DNA from: Juglans regia
Lineage: Eukaryota; Streptophyta; Magnoliopsida; Fagales; Juglandaceae
NCBI RefSeq assembly: GCF_001411555.2
Contig: NC_049915.1
Location: forward strand, 18,924,640-18,988,639
DNA: 64,000 nucleotides
Direction of reading: 5' to 3'
Every line of letters starts with the position of its first letter. The first letter of the stretch is position 1. The position numbers were made by a program, and so were the translations under genes. The notes below the pieces were generated by a model. That model searched no databases. It was not told the DNA's origin and saw only the letters and a list, made by a program, of their open reading frames with translations. This document shows positions 50,197 to 61,836 of this stretch, in pieces.

Positions 50197-52015
50197 CTAT
50201 TTTGCTTTAAGTTTTGACTTATCCATATCACTTTGCACACTTTTTCCTTTGTTGAGAAGACAAAATTCTGCTAATTCACCAAGCTTAAGGCTTATGGAGG
50301 TTATTTGATGACTTAACTCTTCAATCTTATTTCCTAAATTCTTTTTCTTCTTTGCATATTTTCTTTTTCCTTCGTTTTCCTTTACTTTTCTTAAATTAAA
50401 GCAGTGTGGTCTTATATGACCTAGCATACCACAAAAATGACAAGTAGAAGTAAACTTACCTTCAGACTTACCTTGATTGGGCTTCTTTGTCATTGATCTA
50501 TCGTGTGAGGCTCTTGGAACATGAGTTTTAGGCACGACCTTCTTTGGAGTTTCCTCATCTTGACTTCCTTTAACAAAAATGATATCTTTTGATGAAGTGG
50601 CAGCGAATTATGTGGCTTTAAGTTCCATATCTTGAGAAGTCTTGTACCCAAAACCTGTGCAATCACAACTAGATTTTTGAAAACTCAAAATTTTGTCAAG
50701 TTTTTTAGTAGCATTTTTTTCTTTGCATTCTTGAATCTTTTTCAACTCCTTCTCAAGTACTCCTCGTTGAGCATGTAACCTTGATACTTCAATTTCATAT
50801 ATCTTTAGTGCCTCGGACAGGTTACTCTTCTCATTTTCCATAGCTGTGAGCTTTTTATATAACTTTTTATTTAATTTCTTCAATTTGGCTACTTCCTCAC
50901 ATAGATCATTGTAGGCTTCTTATAAACTTAGCTCATGATCAACCACAACTAGAGCAACCTCCGAATCACTATCATCATCACTTTCAGATTTGGTTAGATT
51001 AACATCAGAAAATTCACTAACAACAACAGAAAAGGACATAAATGAAGTTTTATCCTCAAATGATGAACTGAAATTTTCAGAATTAGAACAATCACTAGTG
51101 TAACGTTAAGAGCTTTTCCTTTAGTTCTTTTAAAGTTTGGACACTCAATTCTTATGTGACCATAACCAGAGCATTCATTGCACTTAATTTTATATTTTCG
51201 CTCAGATTTATTTTTGTTCTATTTTTCAGAATCACTATTTTTAGCAGGAAATTCCTTACCTCTCTTTTGATTTCAATTTGTTCTCTTGTTGTTAAACAAG
51301 AATTTTCTGAATTTCCTTGCAATGAGATCTATATCCTCATCGTTCAGATTTTCTTCATCAGAAAAATCATTTCGATCTTCTTTCACAATTTTTAAAGCAA
51401 TGGACTTACCTTTTCTTGTTTGAGGAAGAGATGACTCATATGTTTGTAAGGAGCCGACCAATTCTTCAACTTTAGTAGCATTCAAATCCTTGTTTTCTTC
51501 AATGGATGTAACTTTTGGGCGAAATCTTTTAGGCAACGACCTAAAAATCTTTCTCACGACTCTTGAATCCTTCACCTTCTCGCCGAGATTAAACTGGAAT
51601 TCACAACATCGTTAAGTTTAGCATAGAAATCCTTAAAACTTTCACCTTCTAGCATCTTAATCTTTTCAAATTTTGAGGTTAGTAACTGCAATTTTGAATT
51701 TTTTACAATCATTATCCCTTCTTGTGTAACCTCCAAGATATCTCACACTTCTTTAGCAATCTCACACATTGAGATTCTTTTAAATTCAACGGGAGATACA
51801 GCCATGAAAATAGCGTTAAGTCCTTTGCTATTCCAATTGCAATTGGTGATCTCATCTTTTGTCCAAGCATCAATAGTTGTCTCGGGTTTAGTCCATCATT
51901 GCTCAATTGCATACCACACACACTCATCCAACGACTTGAAGAGAGCCCTCATACGAACTTTCTAATATGCATAGTTTTCCGCATCAAAATGCGGTGGGAC
52001 ATATAACAATAACAT
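50197..52015 (-). pseudogene. Copia gag (UBN2-type) with two CCHC zinc knuckles, broken
   Basis: The capsid-type gag of the Copia element. An ATG at 52015 opens the frame, but a stop lies about 17 codons in, where a Trp is expected (AENYAY then stop). Further stops and frameshifts separate the pieces. The UBN2 region is visible at 51575-51273 (KIFRSLPKRFRPKVTSIEEN). The first knuckle, CNECSGYGHIRIEC, is at about 51182-51141. A coiled coil (50883-50608) follows, then the second knuckle, CHFCGMLGHIRPHC, at 50442-50401 and a Lys-rich tail. In intact relatives the aspartic protease follows directly; here it does not. Confidence 0.88.
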
Positions 52016-52067
52016 GATCTACAGGGAGATACGGATCACACTTGAATGAGTGAACCACGTAACAAAT

Positions 52068-52966
52068 TGAAATTATCCATATACCCCTGTATCGTAACGA
52101 AAATGTCTACCAATTCACTCAACAAATTGGTTAGTTTTCAAACATGCAATTAGTTTAATAATTAAGCAATAACATATAATAAATAAAGTGTGTAACACTA
52201 ATTTTGGTTACGAATGGTAACCCTTTGAAGAACTCCTCAAAGGTAAAACCCTATGAGACAGCCAAACTTAAGAAAGTCAATCTTATTATTTGAAAATCAA
52301 TTACAAAACATTTATAACTTGACTCTCTTATTTAACAAGACAAATGACTCATTTGTCTTCTAGCGCAGTTGCAACCAGAACCTCTGGCGATTTTCAAACT
52401 ATTGACTTCCCTCTTGGAACTCCAGTGGTTGAATCACAATCACTCAATCTCCAACATGGAGTATGATCACACTTTTTGAGAGAAACAATATGAAAATTCT
52501 CTAAGAAATTTTCTCATCAAAATATGCATTGGAAAGTGCTCTAAAAAATATCCAGAACTAAATTTCTACCAATCATAACCAATAGGATCCTTAATTTAAA
52601 TAACTAATATGAAAAAAGTTTTAGTTTTAGTAAGACTTTGCTGACGGAGCGAAACTGTCATGAAGAATTCTCCTGACGGAATGCTGATACTCGCGATAAA
52701 TTCTCTATAGAAACTGAAACTAGTTCAACTTTTTTTCTGGATAAGAGCAGATTCCTCGGGACTCGATTTTCACATTTATGACTTATCTAAATAACCTCTA
52801 ATACTACCTAGATAAACTCAATATTGTTATAGATAAAGTCAAGATAATTTACATTCATCCAAAATACAAAATTAATGATAGGATAAACTTTATCATCTTA
52901 ATTACATAATCCTATCCAAACTTATCAACTTAATCACCTAGTTCTAGCCAAACTCTTGCATCTGCA
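52068..52966 (-). repeat. Copia element 5' LTR
   Basis: An 899-bp partner of the LTR at 45747-46665. As the element reads leftward, this is the promoter-bearing 5' LTR, immediately followed on minus by the leader and gag start at 52015. Confidence 0.92.
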
Positions 52967-53895
52967 ACTACTAATAATGCTTTTTTCAATTCTAGCTTAT
53001 CAATTATAATGAGTTTCTCTCCACTACTCATTCCAATGAGACATAGCTTTTGTAATGAAAAATTTCGTTTACAAGCATATTTATCAACACGCTAATATTG
53101 AAAGTATGTTATATCACTTGACATAAAACTAAAAAAATAAACTAAAAGATCATGTTGGTATACTGACTTATATATAAATAGAAAAACTCTGTAATTCCAT
53201 ATGCGCGAAGTTAGGCCGTTTGCTTGACATTTTTCAAAGAATAAATTGAATCTAGTTGGAGGCCGAGATACTATCCAATGCAACTAGCTAGAAATGCTTG
53301 GCGTGAGAGAAGGGAAAGGGAAATTGAACACACTGATCGTATAAGACAGGAAAAAAGGCCCACAACGTTTGTACTTGTGATCGATGAGAGTTACATGACA
53401 TACCATACGTGATACGTCCGAATCATTGCATGTGGCGGCAAGCAGCTAAGACAACTCCGTCGACCAATATTGGAAACATCTTCTTAATTTGAATACATCG
53501 CACCAATATTATTGTTGGCCCTTTCTCATATATAGCTCTAAGCTAAACTTTTCATGAACTTATATATATATGTATATATATATATATCATGTTTTTTTTT
53601 TTAATACTAGAAACTTATCCGGCTAGTGTTTCAATCAGTTGTTACTACGTACGTAGCGATTTAAGGAAGACTCAAAGCACATTTGGATCTATATATATTC
53701 TAACTAATGGAAAAACCGATATGATAATTAGATCAGTTGCTTGACATTATTATAAAGGTGGCAAGAACTTCTCCCGGCCATTCCAAGCAGTGTCTAATCC
53801 TATTCACCATTACTTTTACATACTCGATCGGGATATTTACATGTTTTATATATTAATTAGAAAGTTATAATTGGATATATAAACTCTTGAATATT

Positions 53896-54033
53896 CACTA
53901 CAAGAAAAATGGACTTTTGTGACCATTTAATTGCGATGAAAAGACTATTTGTGATCAAAATAGATTCATTTTAGCTGTAAATAGTCATTTCGCTAGAATT
54001 AATCGGCGACAAATAAACAGTTTTCTTGTAGTG
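53896..54033. mobile_element. CACTA (EnSpm) MITE
   Basis: Ends CACTACAAGAAAAATGG and TTTTCTTGTAGTG are inverted repeats of the CACTA superfamily, with the 3-bp target duplication ATT on both sides. It is 138 bp with subterminal repeats (TTTGTGACC, TTTGTGATC) and no coding capacity. Confidence 0.88.
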
Positions 54034-54509
54034 ATTCTAGATGGATTTATTATTCTAGGTCAGTTTGATCTTATCCAAATGTCAGTTCTAGAAAGCTGGG
54101 GGGGTACTGGTTAATTTATGTGAAGAATTAAATGAACAAAACCAGCTCCCAGCCAGCTAGCTCATGATGTGGGGTTTTACCTCATGATCTTACAGGTTTT
54201 ACTAGAGATCGATAGATCACAAATATGTTCTATTGTTTGATCTCTACCTTTCGTATATATGTTATTATGATAAAAATGAAAGGAAAACAATAGTACTACT
54301 TGGACAAAAACAGCTAGGAGCATTTTTATAAGTCATGATCTTTGATACTCATGTGGGTTATTTAGTTGGTGAAAATTACCAATCAAGAAGAAATTAATAT
54401 GTTCAAATTTGGGTAGCTATGATGGATGCTTCACATGAGCAAGATCAGCACAAGGCGGCCGACTGTAATGCTAGCTTAAACAATATCAGCTAGCTCATTA
54501 TACAAGAAA

Positions 54510-54617
54510 AATGAGTATTTAATACGAATTATTTTCGATAAAAATGACTGTTTGTGATTAGAATAGACTCGTTTTAGCAGAAACTTGCCACATATAAACA
54601 AATTTCTCGCATCATAT
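54510..54617. repeat. CACTA MITE, decayed copy
   Basis: ATACAAGAAAAATGAGTATT at the left, TTTGTGATTAGAATAGACTC inside and AACAAATTTCTCGCATCAT at the right match the element at 53896-54033 with mutated ends. Confidence 0.6.
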
Positions 54618-56902
54618 ATATATATATTGACTACTAAAAAATGGTGTTAGCATATAAATTAAATAATTAATTAATTTAATTTTTTTCACATACTAATTCG
54701 TATATAGAAAGAGAACTCATGCATGCATGTTTAATTAGTTATTTATTTTGCTAAATATGGCAACAAACCTGCAGATCAGGGAGACATGTCCAAGCTTCCA
54801 ACTGATCATCACATGATCTTCTTTCAGTTACATCAGTATATACTCATCAAAACAGTTGCTAATTGCCACTAGGAAACTGAATATCCTCATGTACATATAA
54901 TTATAAACATGTTTCCTGGGTTGGTGATCCCTTTGCATTTTGCCTGCGCTAGGTTTCAAACTTCGCGCTTCTGTTATAATCTCTTGTGGACCCAAAACTT
55001 CACTTTCCATCGCTTATTATGTTGATCATTCAGTAGCTGTAAAATGGGACTAGCTTCCACCTTTCGGCTAAAAGGGTACTTAAAAGCAATTATGAATATA
55101 TTTTCTTTTCTCAAACCTCGATCTTCGATCGGCAGCTCAAACCCTAAATGATCTTCTCCTCTCATTGGACCAGTTCTTCCGAAAGGTAACGATACCTATT
55201 ACCTTACATTACTTCATTTACTATTGTTTTACTATTCAGTTGTTTTTTTTTATTTTGCTATTTGAATTTAGATTAAAAATCTCATAATATGACGTTCTTG
55301 TATAATCTAGAAGAAAATAAATTCAATCAACCAACGTATTCATGTAAATTAATTCAAAATAAATTCAATTTTATAAAAATTGACTCAATTAATCCAGATT
55401 CAAGAGCAAAAGAAAAAAAAATTGATAATAAAATAGTAATAAATGAAATGTAAAGATATCATTATCCTTTCCGAAATAAGTACTTATATATATTTGTGTA
55501 AAAAAAAGGGTGTATGAGTTGTTGATCATTTGCCTCTTTTGATGATGAGCTAGCTAGCTATAATAATTACCATAAATTAGGTTAAAAAGTTTAAACCCGG
55601 CCAGTTAAAAAAAATAGTCATGACTTTAATTTGGTGATTGGAAATGTTTAATAATATTGGAGGTATTAGCAAAGGCCAGCTCAATTAACACGTACAACTT
55701 CTTTTTTCCTAGTTTTGGTAAGAATCGAAAATGATAAAAAAGCATCCAACTCTTAATTGACAGCTCGTTCTTTATCGGTTGAATCGAAAGTGTTGGAGAT
55801 TTTCATCATGCAGTACTGATCAAGTGGAAAAACCATTATATGCATGTTGATTAATAAGAAATTATATATTTGATTGATATTTCAAATAACATAATCGGAT
55901 CGTAAATGACGTAAAATGTAGAATCAGAATTTGAATTCAGACCAAACTTCTGTTTTGATACTGTATTGTGAAACCACTACTCGTTCCATATAATTAATGT
56001 GACGAAAAGAAGTGAATTTTATTATTTAATTTATATATCTTAACAAATCAAAATTGCATAGTATAAGCTACAGAGTTAAAAGTAATTTTCTATTTAAATC
56101 CATCAAATATATTAATATAAGTCAAAGTCTAAATACCTTATTTATATTATTAATGTTAATTAATATTCCGGATGCGTGTGTGACATATTAAATCTGAAGA
56201 GGCTCAAAACAAAACATAAAACTAGCTAGCTAGCTTTGACAATTTCAAAAGCACAAGGATAAAGCTAGCCTAACTGCTATTGGCTGTCATAATTAATCGG
56301 GTCAACCTAGGGGCATTGCGTATGAATTGGATTGAGGAAATTCTATTTAAAATAAATAAGAAAAAAATGTGGTTCAGAATGTTCCATATATGCCAATAGT
56401 ACATGATGAATGTTCAACAAGTCGATACCACTTTAGCTTGCAAAATAATTAATGGAAACATTATTATAAATATTTTATTTTCCTCGATCTATTTTCTATT
56501 CGTCCTATAGCTATCAAGTTTTATAATTTTATTATTTAGAATAATAATATTGGATTAGAACGAAGTGGCCAATTCAACTTCATGAGCACACCACAAAATA
56601 TTTTTTTTTTCTTTGGGGTCAACTATAGTTATATATATATTATATAGGTTTTGCTATACAGTAGTCACTATTCATCCTTACATCCCACACTTAACAATTT
56701 TTTTTTTTTTTTATAAAATGCAGATGTGAGATAGTAAATAGTGACTAATAAGAAAAATTATTCATATTATATAATTGAGGGATACTTCCCATTATTATGA
56801 TCTATAGAAAAAAGAACATGCCAAGGCATAGGGGAAGTATGAATATTGGTATTTATAATATCATTAAAGGTTTGTTGATCAAAGTTTTGAAATATGATAG
56901 TC

Positions 56903-57042
56903 CACTACAAGAAAATTGTTTAGTTGTCATTAATTATTTCCTGTCAAAATGACTATTTCCTATCAAAATGAATCAATTATCATAAAAAATAGTCATTCTC
57001 GTCGCAATTAACTTATCATAAATACTTATTTTTCTTGTAATG
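56903..57042. mobile_element. CACTA MITE, second copy
   Basis: Left end CACTACAAGAAAATTG is intact; the right end TTTTTCTTGTAATG has one change from the inverse. The inside repeats AAAATGACTATTTCC. The 3-bp flanks (GTC, AAT) do not match, so one side is altered. Confidence 0.75.
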
Positions 57043-57127
57043 AATATTAGTACTACATGTCTTATATATTGAGATGTAGTTGATATAAATAAGAGAGATA
57101 GACAGATATATATCTGTAGAATTACTC

Positions 57128-57683
57128 ATTTCTCCCCATAAAAGGCCTAATAGGAGGAGTGTGATAACTCCTTATAAAGACCAGAATGAGTTTGTTCGCC
57201 GTGTGAGACTTCTCAACACGTCCCCTCACGTGTGGGTTGGTATTTCCGGTACCATCATCGTGGGTAGGTCGCAGGAGCTCATCATCGATCATAGGTTAAT
57301 CTGCTCTGATACCTTATAAAGACACATTTCTCCCCATAAAAGACCTAATATGAAGAGTGTGATAATTCCTTATAAAGTCCATGATGAGTTTATTCCTAAG
57401 CCATGTGAGACTTCTCGATACGTCCCCTTATGTGTGGGCTGGTATTTCCAATACATTCATCGTGGGTAGGTCACAGGAATCCATCATCAGTCATAGGTTA
57501 AACTGACTCTGATATCATGTGAAATCATCACTCTATCCCATTTAATTAAATATTTCACGTGTTGGGTCACACATTGAGGAAGAGTCTAGCTCACACGTGA
57601 GGAAAAGTATTAAGATATAAAATAAATAATAAAATCTATATCTTCCCATTAGTTTAAACTTTTGAGACAAGTGATGATTTCAC
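57128..57683 (-). mobile_element. Rearranged TRIM/LTR-type element
   Basis: On minus, a 164-bp block 57683-57520 starts and ends as TGTGAAATCATCACT and its inverse AGTGATGATTTCACA. It is followed directly by TGATATCAGAGTC, one step from the Met-tRNA primer site, so it looks like a 5' LTR. The core then occurs twice in tandem (about 57327-57519 and 57128-57316). Both copies have CATTTCTCCCCATAAAAG, TGTGAGACTTCTC, GTGTGGG and CATCGTGGGTAGGTC, and each ends near a primer-site-like CTCTGATA. The second LTR is missing. The duplication junction lies at a shared CCTTATAAAGAC. Confidence 0.65.
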
Positions 57684-58043
57684 AATATCATTTGAGATAT
57701 AGAAGTTTGATATCTATCTATTTGGCGAACCTATGTAGATGACATCGATTGATCTATTAGACCCCAAACCTCTACCTATGGGTCTCTCCTCAAATTCACC
57801 TACCATTCCTCAAAACATGCAATTATGGTAAGATTCCAAATTCTGAATGCCACGTATAATTGTGAGTTATGCTAATTATAAAAAATTGGTGTAGAACACA
57901 CTAAACACTGTGAAATCTATTATATTTAGAAAAAAAAAATCTAAATACCAATATTCTTTTTAAATAAACTAATGTGGCAAGCTTCTACATCAGTAATATT
58001 GTTGTTGCTATACAAAAGAAATTTGCAAATAGCTAGACTTAGG

Positions 58044-58252
58044 CTCCGTATGGATAGTGAAAGTATTTAATCTCATTTAATCTCATCTCATTATTTTAAT
58101 TTTTTTAAATTTCTACACAAAATATAATAAACAATTCAACTTTAATTTTTTAAATCTAAAACAATAATAATATTAAAAATTAATATTCTAATAATATTTT
58201 ATTCAATTTTAAAATTTCATCTCATATTAACTCATTATTCAAACGGTACCTT
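58044..58252 (-). repeat. GTTTGGATAG-type MITE, copy
   Basis: Starts GGCTCCGTATGGATAGTG and ends CTCATTATTCAAACGGTACC. The core is in inverse orientation (AAATATAATAAACAATTCAA). Confidence 0.75.
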
Positions 58253-58713
58253 ATTCTAATTTACATGTTCTTTCAATGAATTGAGAGAGAGATCATGAAG
58301 TCAATGGACATTTTATCTCAATATTTCTTATTTGTAAACTTTACTCTCTTGTGTTTAAGAGTTTGTACAATGATGCCATTTTTTTTCATCCCATTTTTTT
58401 ATATCTTCCTTTTGTCTATAGATACGTGAAGTGGTAGGTAACTATATATTAATGGTTAAATCCAAAAAATAAAAAGAAAAACTATTGAGGATTAAAATGA
58501 AGTTGTTCAAATTAGTTGAAAGCGTAAAAAGTGCCAGCTAGACAAGACAAAGAGATCATTGGTGCTAGCTAGCTAGAGAAGAGAATTTTCATGTAATGAT
58601 GGTGACAGATGGTAATGCCAAAGTTCATAAAGATAAGTTATGGAGTCTCTTACCGAATATTCTGAAGTACTATGTCATTCACAAGCTGGCAGGTATCGGC
58701 AAAATGTTATAGA

Positions 58714-58880
58714 GAAATGAAAATTTCAGTTGCGAATGTATAAATTGTCACTTAATTATTTTTAAAAAAATAAATAAATAAGATATTTATATAAAAAAAA
58801 TTAATTTTTTAATAGTGAAATCTACTCTTTTTCAAAGTGACTGTATAATACTTGTATATTTTACGACTATATGTAACATT
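58714..58880. repeat. MITE, AATGATACTTGCAGTC family, decayed copy
   Basis: Left end AATTTCAGTTGCGAATGT, right end TTTTACGACTATATGTAACA. Inside are ATTAATTTTTTAATAGTG and TACTCTTTTTCAAAGTGACT as in 18818-18981. A partial relative follows at about 58940-59050. Confidence 0.6.
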
Positions 58881-59929
58881 ACTCATGTTATAATTAAGAT
58901 GAAAAAACATGACTTTCTTAATAGATCTATTTTCTTAGTGACTTTAAAAAAAAAAAAACTAACATAATTTGGAGAAAATAATAGATCTCACTTTTTTTAA
59001 AATGAGTGTGCGATATTTCTACGACTCAATATTGTCTTTAGCATTACTCAATCAAACGTGAGAAAGAACAGTTTTGTGAGACTGGAGAAGAAAGATCATC
59101 CTAATCATGAACATAAATAAACATGGGATGTTATATACATACATACATAACTAACATAACTAACATAACTAACGGTTGTGTAAGCCAATGGTTTGATTCA
59201 AAAGATTGTTGTAAAGGCCAATTTGCATCTCTAACTAAAATTATAATTCCTTTTTAATTCTTAACTTCATAAAAGATCACTAGATATGTTTCAAAAAATA
59301 AAATAAAATAAAAGACTAGATAAATTTTTGGCAGTTTTTATGGCAAATCCCTTCTCTCCGGCTGTTAGGGGGTTGGGGTTGTTTAAGGAAGTTAGGAATA
59401 TATGAGAGTGATGAATGCATATAATTGTGGGACTGTGTATATATTATATGGTGTATATTTTTTATTAGAGAAATAATATTTACAGTCTTGTCACGTGTAA
59501 ATTTTGTGCATTCTTTTTTAAAAAAATTGGTTAAATCTAAATCCCAAATGAGAAAATAATTTTTCTAATAATAAAAAGAATAGAATTTAATTTTTTTTAT
59601 GTAGATTTATATTTATTAACTTTTTAAAAAAAAAATTGTATAATTACAAATATTCAAAAAATAACTCCAATAGGTTAAAATTTTCTTTTTTAAAAGATAA
59701 AATAATATAGCTAAGAGGTCGAACTCAAATTTAAAAAAGAAAAAAAGTAATTTATTTTCAATTTATTTGTTGTAAAAGAGTGATTTAAGTTAAGTAAGCG
59801 AGTAGGTGGGCGCGAAAAGAACGTCGTCGTCCTTTGACTGTCTTTCTCTCCCTCCCAAAGTCCCAACTGATTCAAACCGTTTTTCTTTTTCAATTTCTTT
59901 TTATTTTTAATTTTCCTATAAGTCTTATC

Positions 59930-61836
59930 TATCGCCTGCTCCTTCCTCCTCTCTGTATCATATAGAATATACTCTCCGCCGGAAAACCTAATCTCCGACC
60001 AAAGCCAGGCGATTCTTCCAAAATCTTCGGCGATCCGCTGATCCCTGTTCGTGTCGTTCCGATCCTAATCTCGAAGAGATCCAATTCTTTAACATTATTG
60101 GTAATTTTTTGGTGGTTTGGTTTTTTTGGATGAATATGCTATTGAGCGTTTCGGAATTCGAAGTTGGAGGAGACTGTGCGCATAGGTTCTTTGATTTGGT
60201 AAAGGTGAGAAAATAATTTCTTCCTTGAATTTGAAATTTCAGTTTGTTCTGATTCCTCCTACAGATGGAGATCGCTTTGATGTTATCAATTTGAAGTTAA
60301 AAACAACTAAGGAAAAGTTATCGATCTGATTTCACCGGTTTTGTTCTGAATTTTCCATATTTTACTTTTTCGGATTGAATTGTGAAAGATATAATCGACT
60401 AAAAACAATTATTCTTTTATTTAAAGATGTCAGAATATATTTTTGTTGCTGTTTTGGAAATAATATATCTGAAAGTTTTATCAGAGAGATAACTCTCTCT
60501 CTCTCAGTGGTACACTGTAAGCGTGTCTTCAAAACAAGAGTCAGCGAACCTGTCAAGCACATCAGAATTCAGAAAACTCTTGGTTTTACCTTCGCTTCAT
60601 GGATTTCCGTTCCTAAATCTCGCAGTCGGGCAATTCGTTAAAAAAAAAAAATCTTGTCGATCTGTCTTATGGTACTTCTCTTGAGTTAATCAAATTATGC
60701 AAATATACGAATATCGATGGTCTTATTTATCATTTTAATGTTATTTTTTTTGCTTAAATTGTTTTCTTTAATTGCAATTCTGTGCTTTTTCGTTTGGATT
60801 TTAAATTCATGGGGATGAACAACGATCTTCCTTGCACGTGGGCTTCCATTGTCTCTTTCCATTACCCTAAGAACACTAGCACCTGCAAGGTTGCAAGTTC
60901 AAAACTTCAATTCTGCTATTCAAAGAATACAAACAAAATACATAATTCACGGATTTTTTGTCTTAAAAAAAGGAAGAAATATATTTTGTTCCTAAATACT
61001 AACTAATAATTAGTAAAGTAATTTAGCAATTCATCATCTCTGAGAGTCATAGTTGATCACTATAAGATAATTGTGTGTTTCTTCTTATAAAATGAGTGAG
61101 GAAGAGTAGGAGATTTGTTTTTAGTTTCCTTTTGTTTTTCTCATTTTGGGTGCAAGTTTTGAAATCATTGAATTGAATTGATTTGGCGTCGTGTTGTGTT
61201 GCGTTGTGTTTTGAGTGAACACCCATTTTCCAGCCCAGCCGACCATGGCACTCCTGTGAGAGAGACAAAAGGAAAAAAATATTATTAATAAAAGAATCAC
61301 CCTCCTTATCCTGCGCACCCCTGGCCTTCCATCTCTTTTCGTACACCCACTACTACCTCAGTCTACTCCCTGGTCTCCTCAATTTTCAAGGGGACCCCTC
61401 CCCTGCAAATTCAAACCTCTGATGGTAACCGTCACTGCACGTTGTAGCACTCTCCACAAATTTTGTGACCCCGTTTGCATCTTATGTTGCTCTTTCACTC
61501 TTTAACCGCTTTGTCACGCCCTGATCTGCTTGGATTTGGGCTTATTTTGATGAAAGAACAAGACCCATTTGCGTTTATTAGCTGTGGTTCTTGAACTCAT
61601 TCTCTTTCAGATCTGGGTCTCTGTAAAGATGTATGCTTTTGAATTTTGCGTTTATTAGTATCTTTCTTGCTTTTGATTGTGCATGGGTGGCAGATTGATT
61701 GCAGAGAAAAGGATCTTTCTTTTTGAGCAGCCGTTGTTATTCTTTTGAATTTTGAGGTACATGAATGCCGAGGCTGTCGAGTATGGTTTAGTTATGTGAA
61801 GATTTGTTTCAATGTGGTCTAATTTGTTTAGCGTGG
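59930..61836 (+). promoter_or_regulatory. AUG8 5' leader with probable introns and upstream ORFs
   Basis: A leader-like, CT-rich and GC-richer stretch begins near 59935. A consensus donor AAAG|GTGAGA at 60205 ends a first leader exon, and plausible acceptors near 61694 or 61703 (TGGCAG|AT, TTGCAG|AG) open the exon that holds the start codon. The first exon contains an ATG (60130) open up to the donor. Directly before the CDS, three short ORFs begin at 61761, 61765 and 61812. The last ends at 61850, overlapping the main ATG out of frame. The transcription start is not determined. Confidence 0.5.

Larger units (their letters stand above)
45747..52966 (-). mobile_element. Copia (SIRE-like) LTR retrotransposon, gag only
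   Basis: A 7220-bp element on minus, bounded by the perfect 5-bp target duplication ACTAC (45742-45746 and 52967-52971). LTRs 45747-46665 (3' LTR) and 52068-52966 (5' LTR) start TGAAATTA and end CATCTACA/CATCTGCA. A polypurine tract (AAAGGAGGAGAT on minus) abuts the 3' LTR at 46666-46677. The site expected for primer binding, just inside 52068, is decayed. A broken gag with two CCHC knuckles fills 50197-52015. No protease, integrase, reverse transcriptase or RNase H is seen between 46678 and 50196, where a TRIM and a hAT-type element are nested. The long LTRs and two-knuckle Gag suggest the SIRE lineage, which is inference. Confidence 0.92.
52972..59900. other. Intergenic stretch between the Copia element and AUG8
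   Basis: AT-rich, with several GCTAGCTAGCTA clusters (about 55550 and 56225), (TA)n runs, three CACTA MITEs, one rearranged TRIM and two other MITE types. No gene is recognised. Confidence 0.55.

Noticed and set aside
61804..61836. Upstream extension of AUG8 to 61804
   Set aside because: That codon is TTG. The first ATG in frame is 61837, and the extra residues do not resemble the family.
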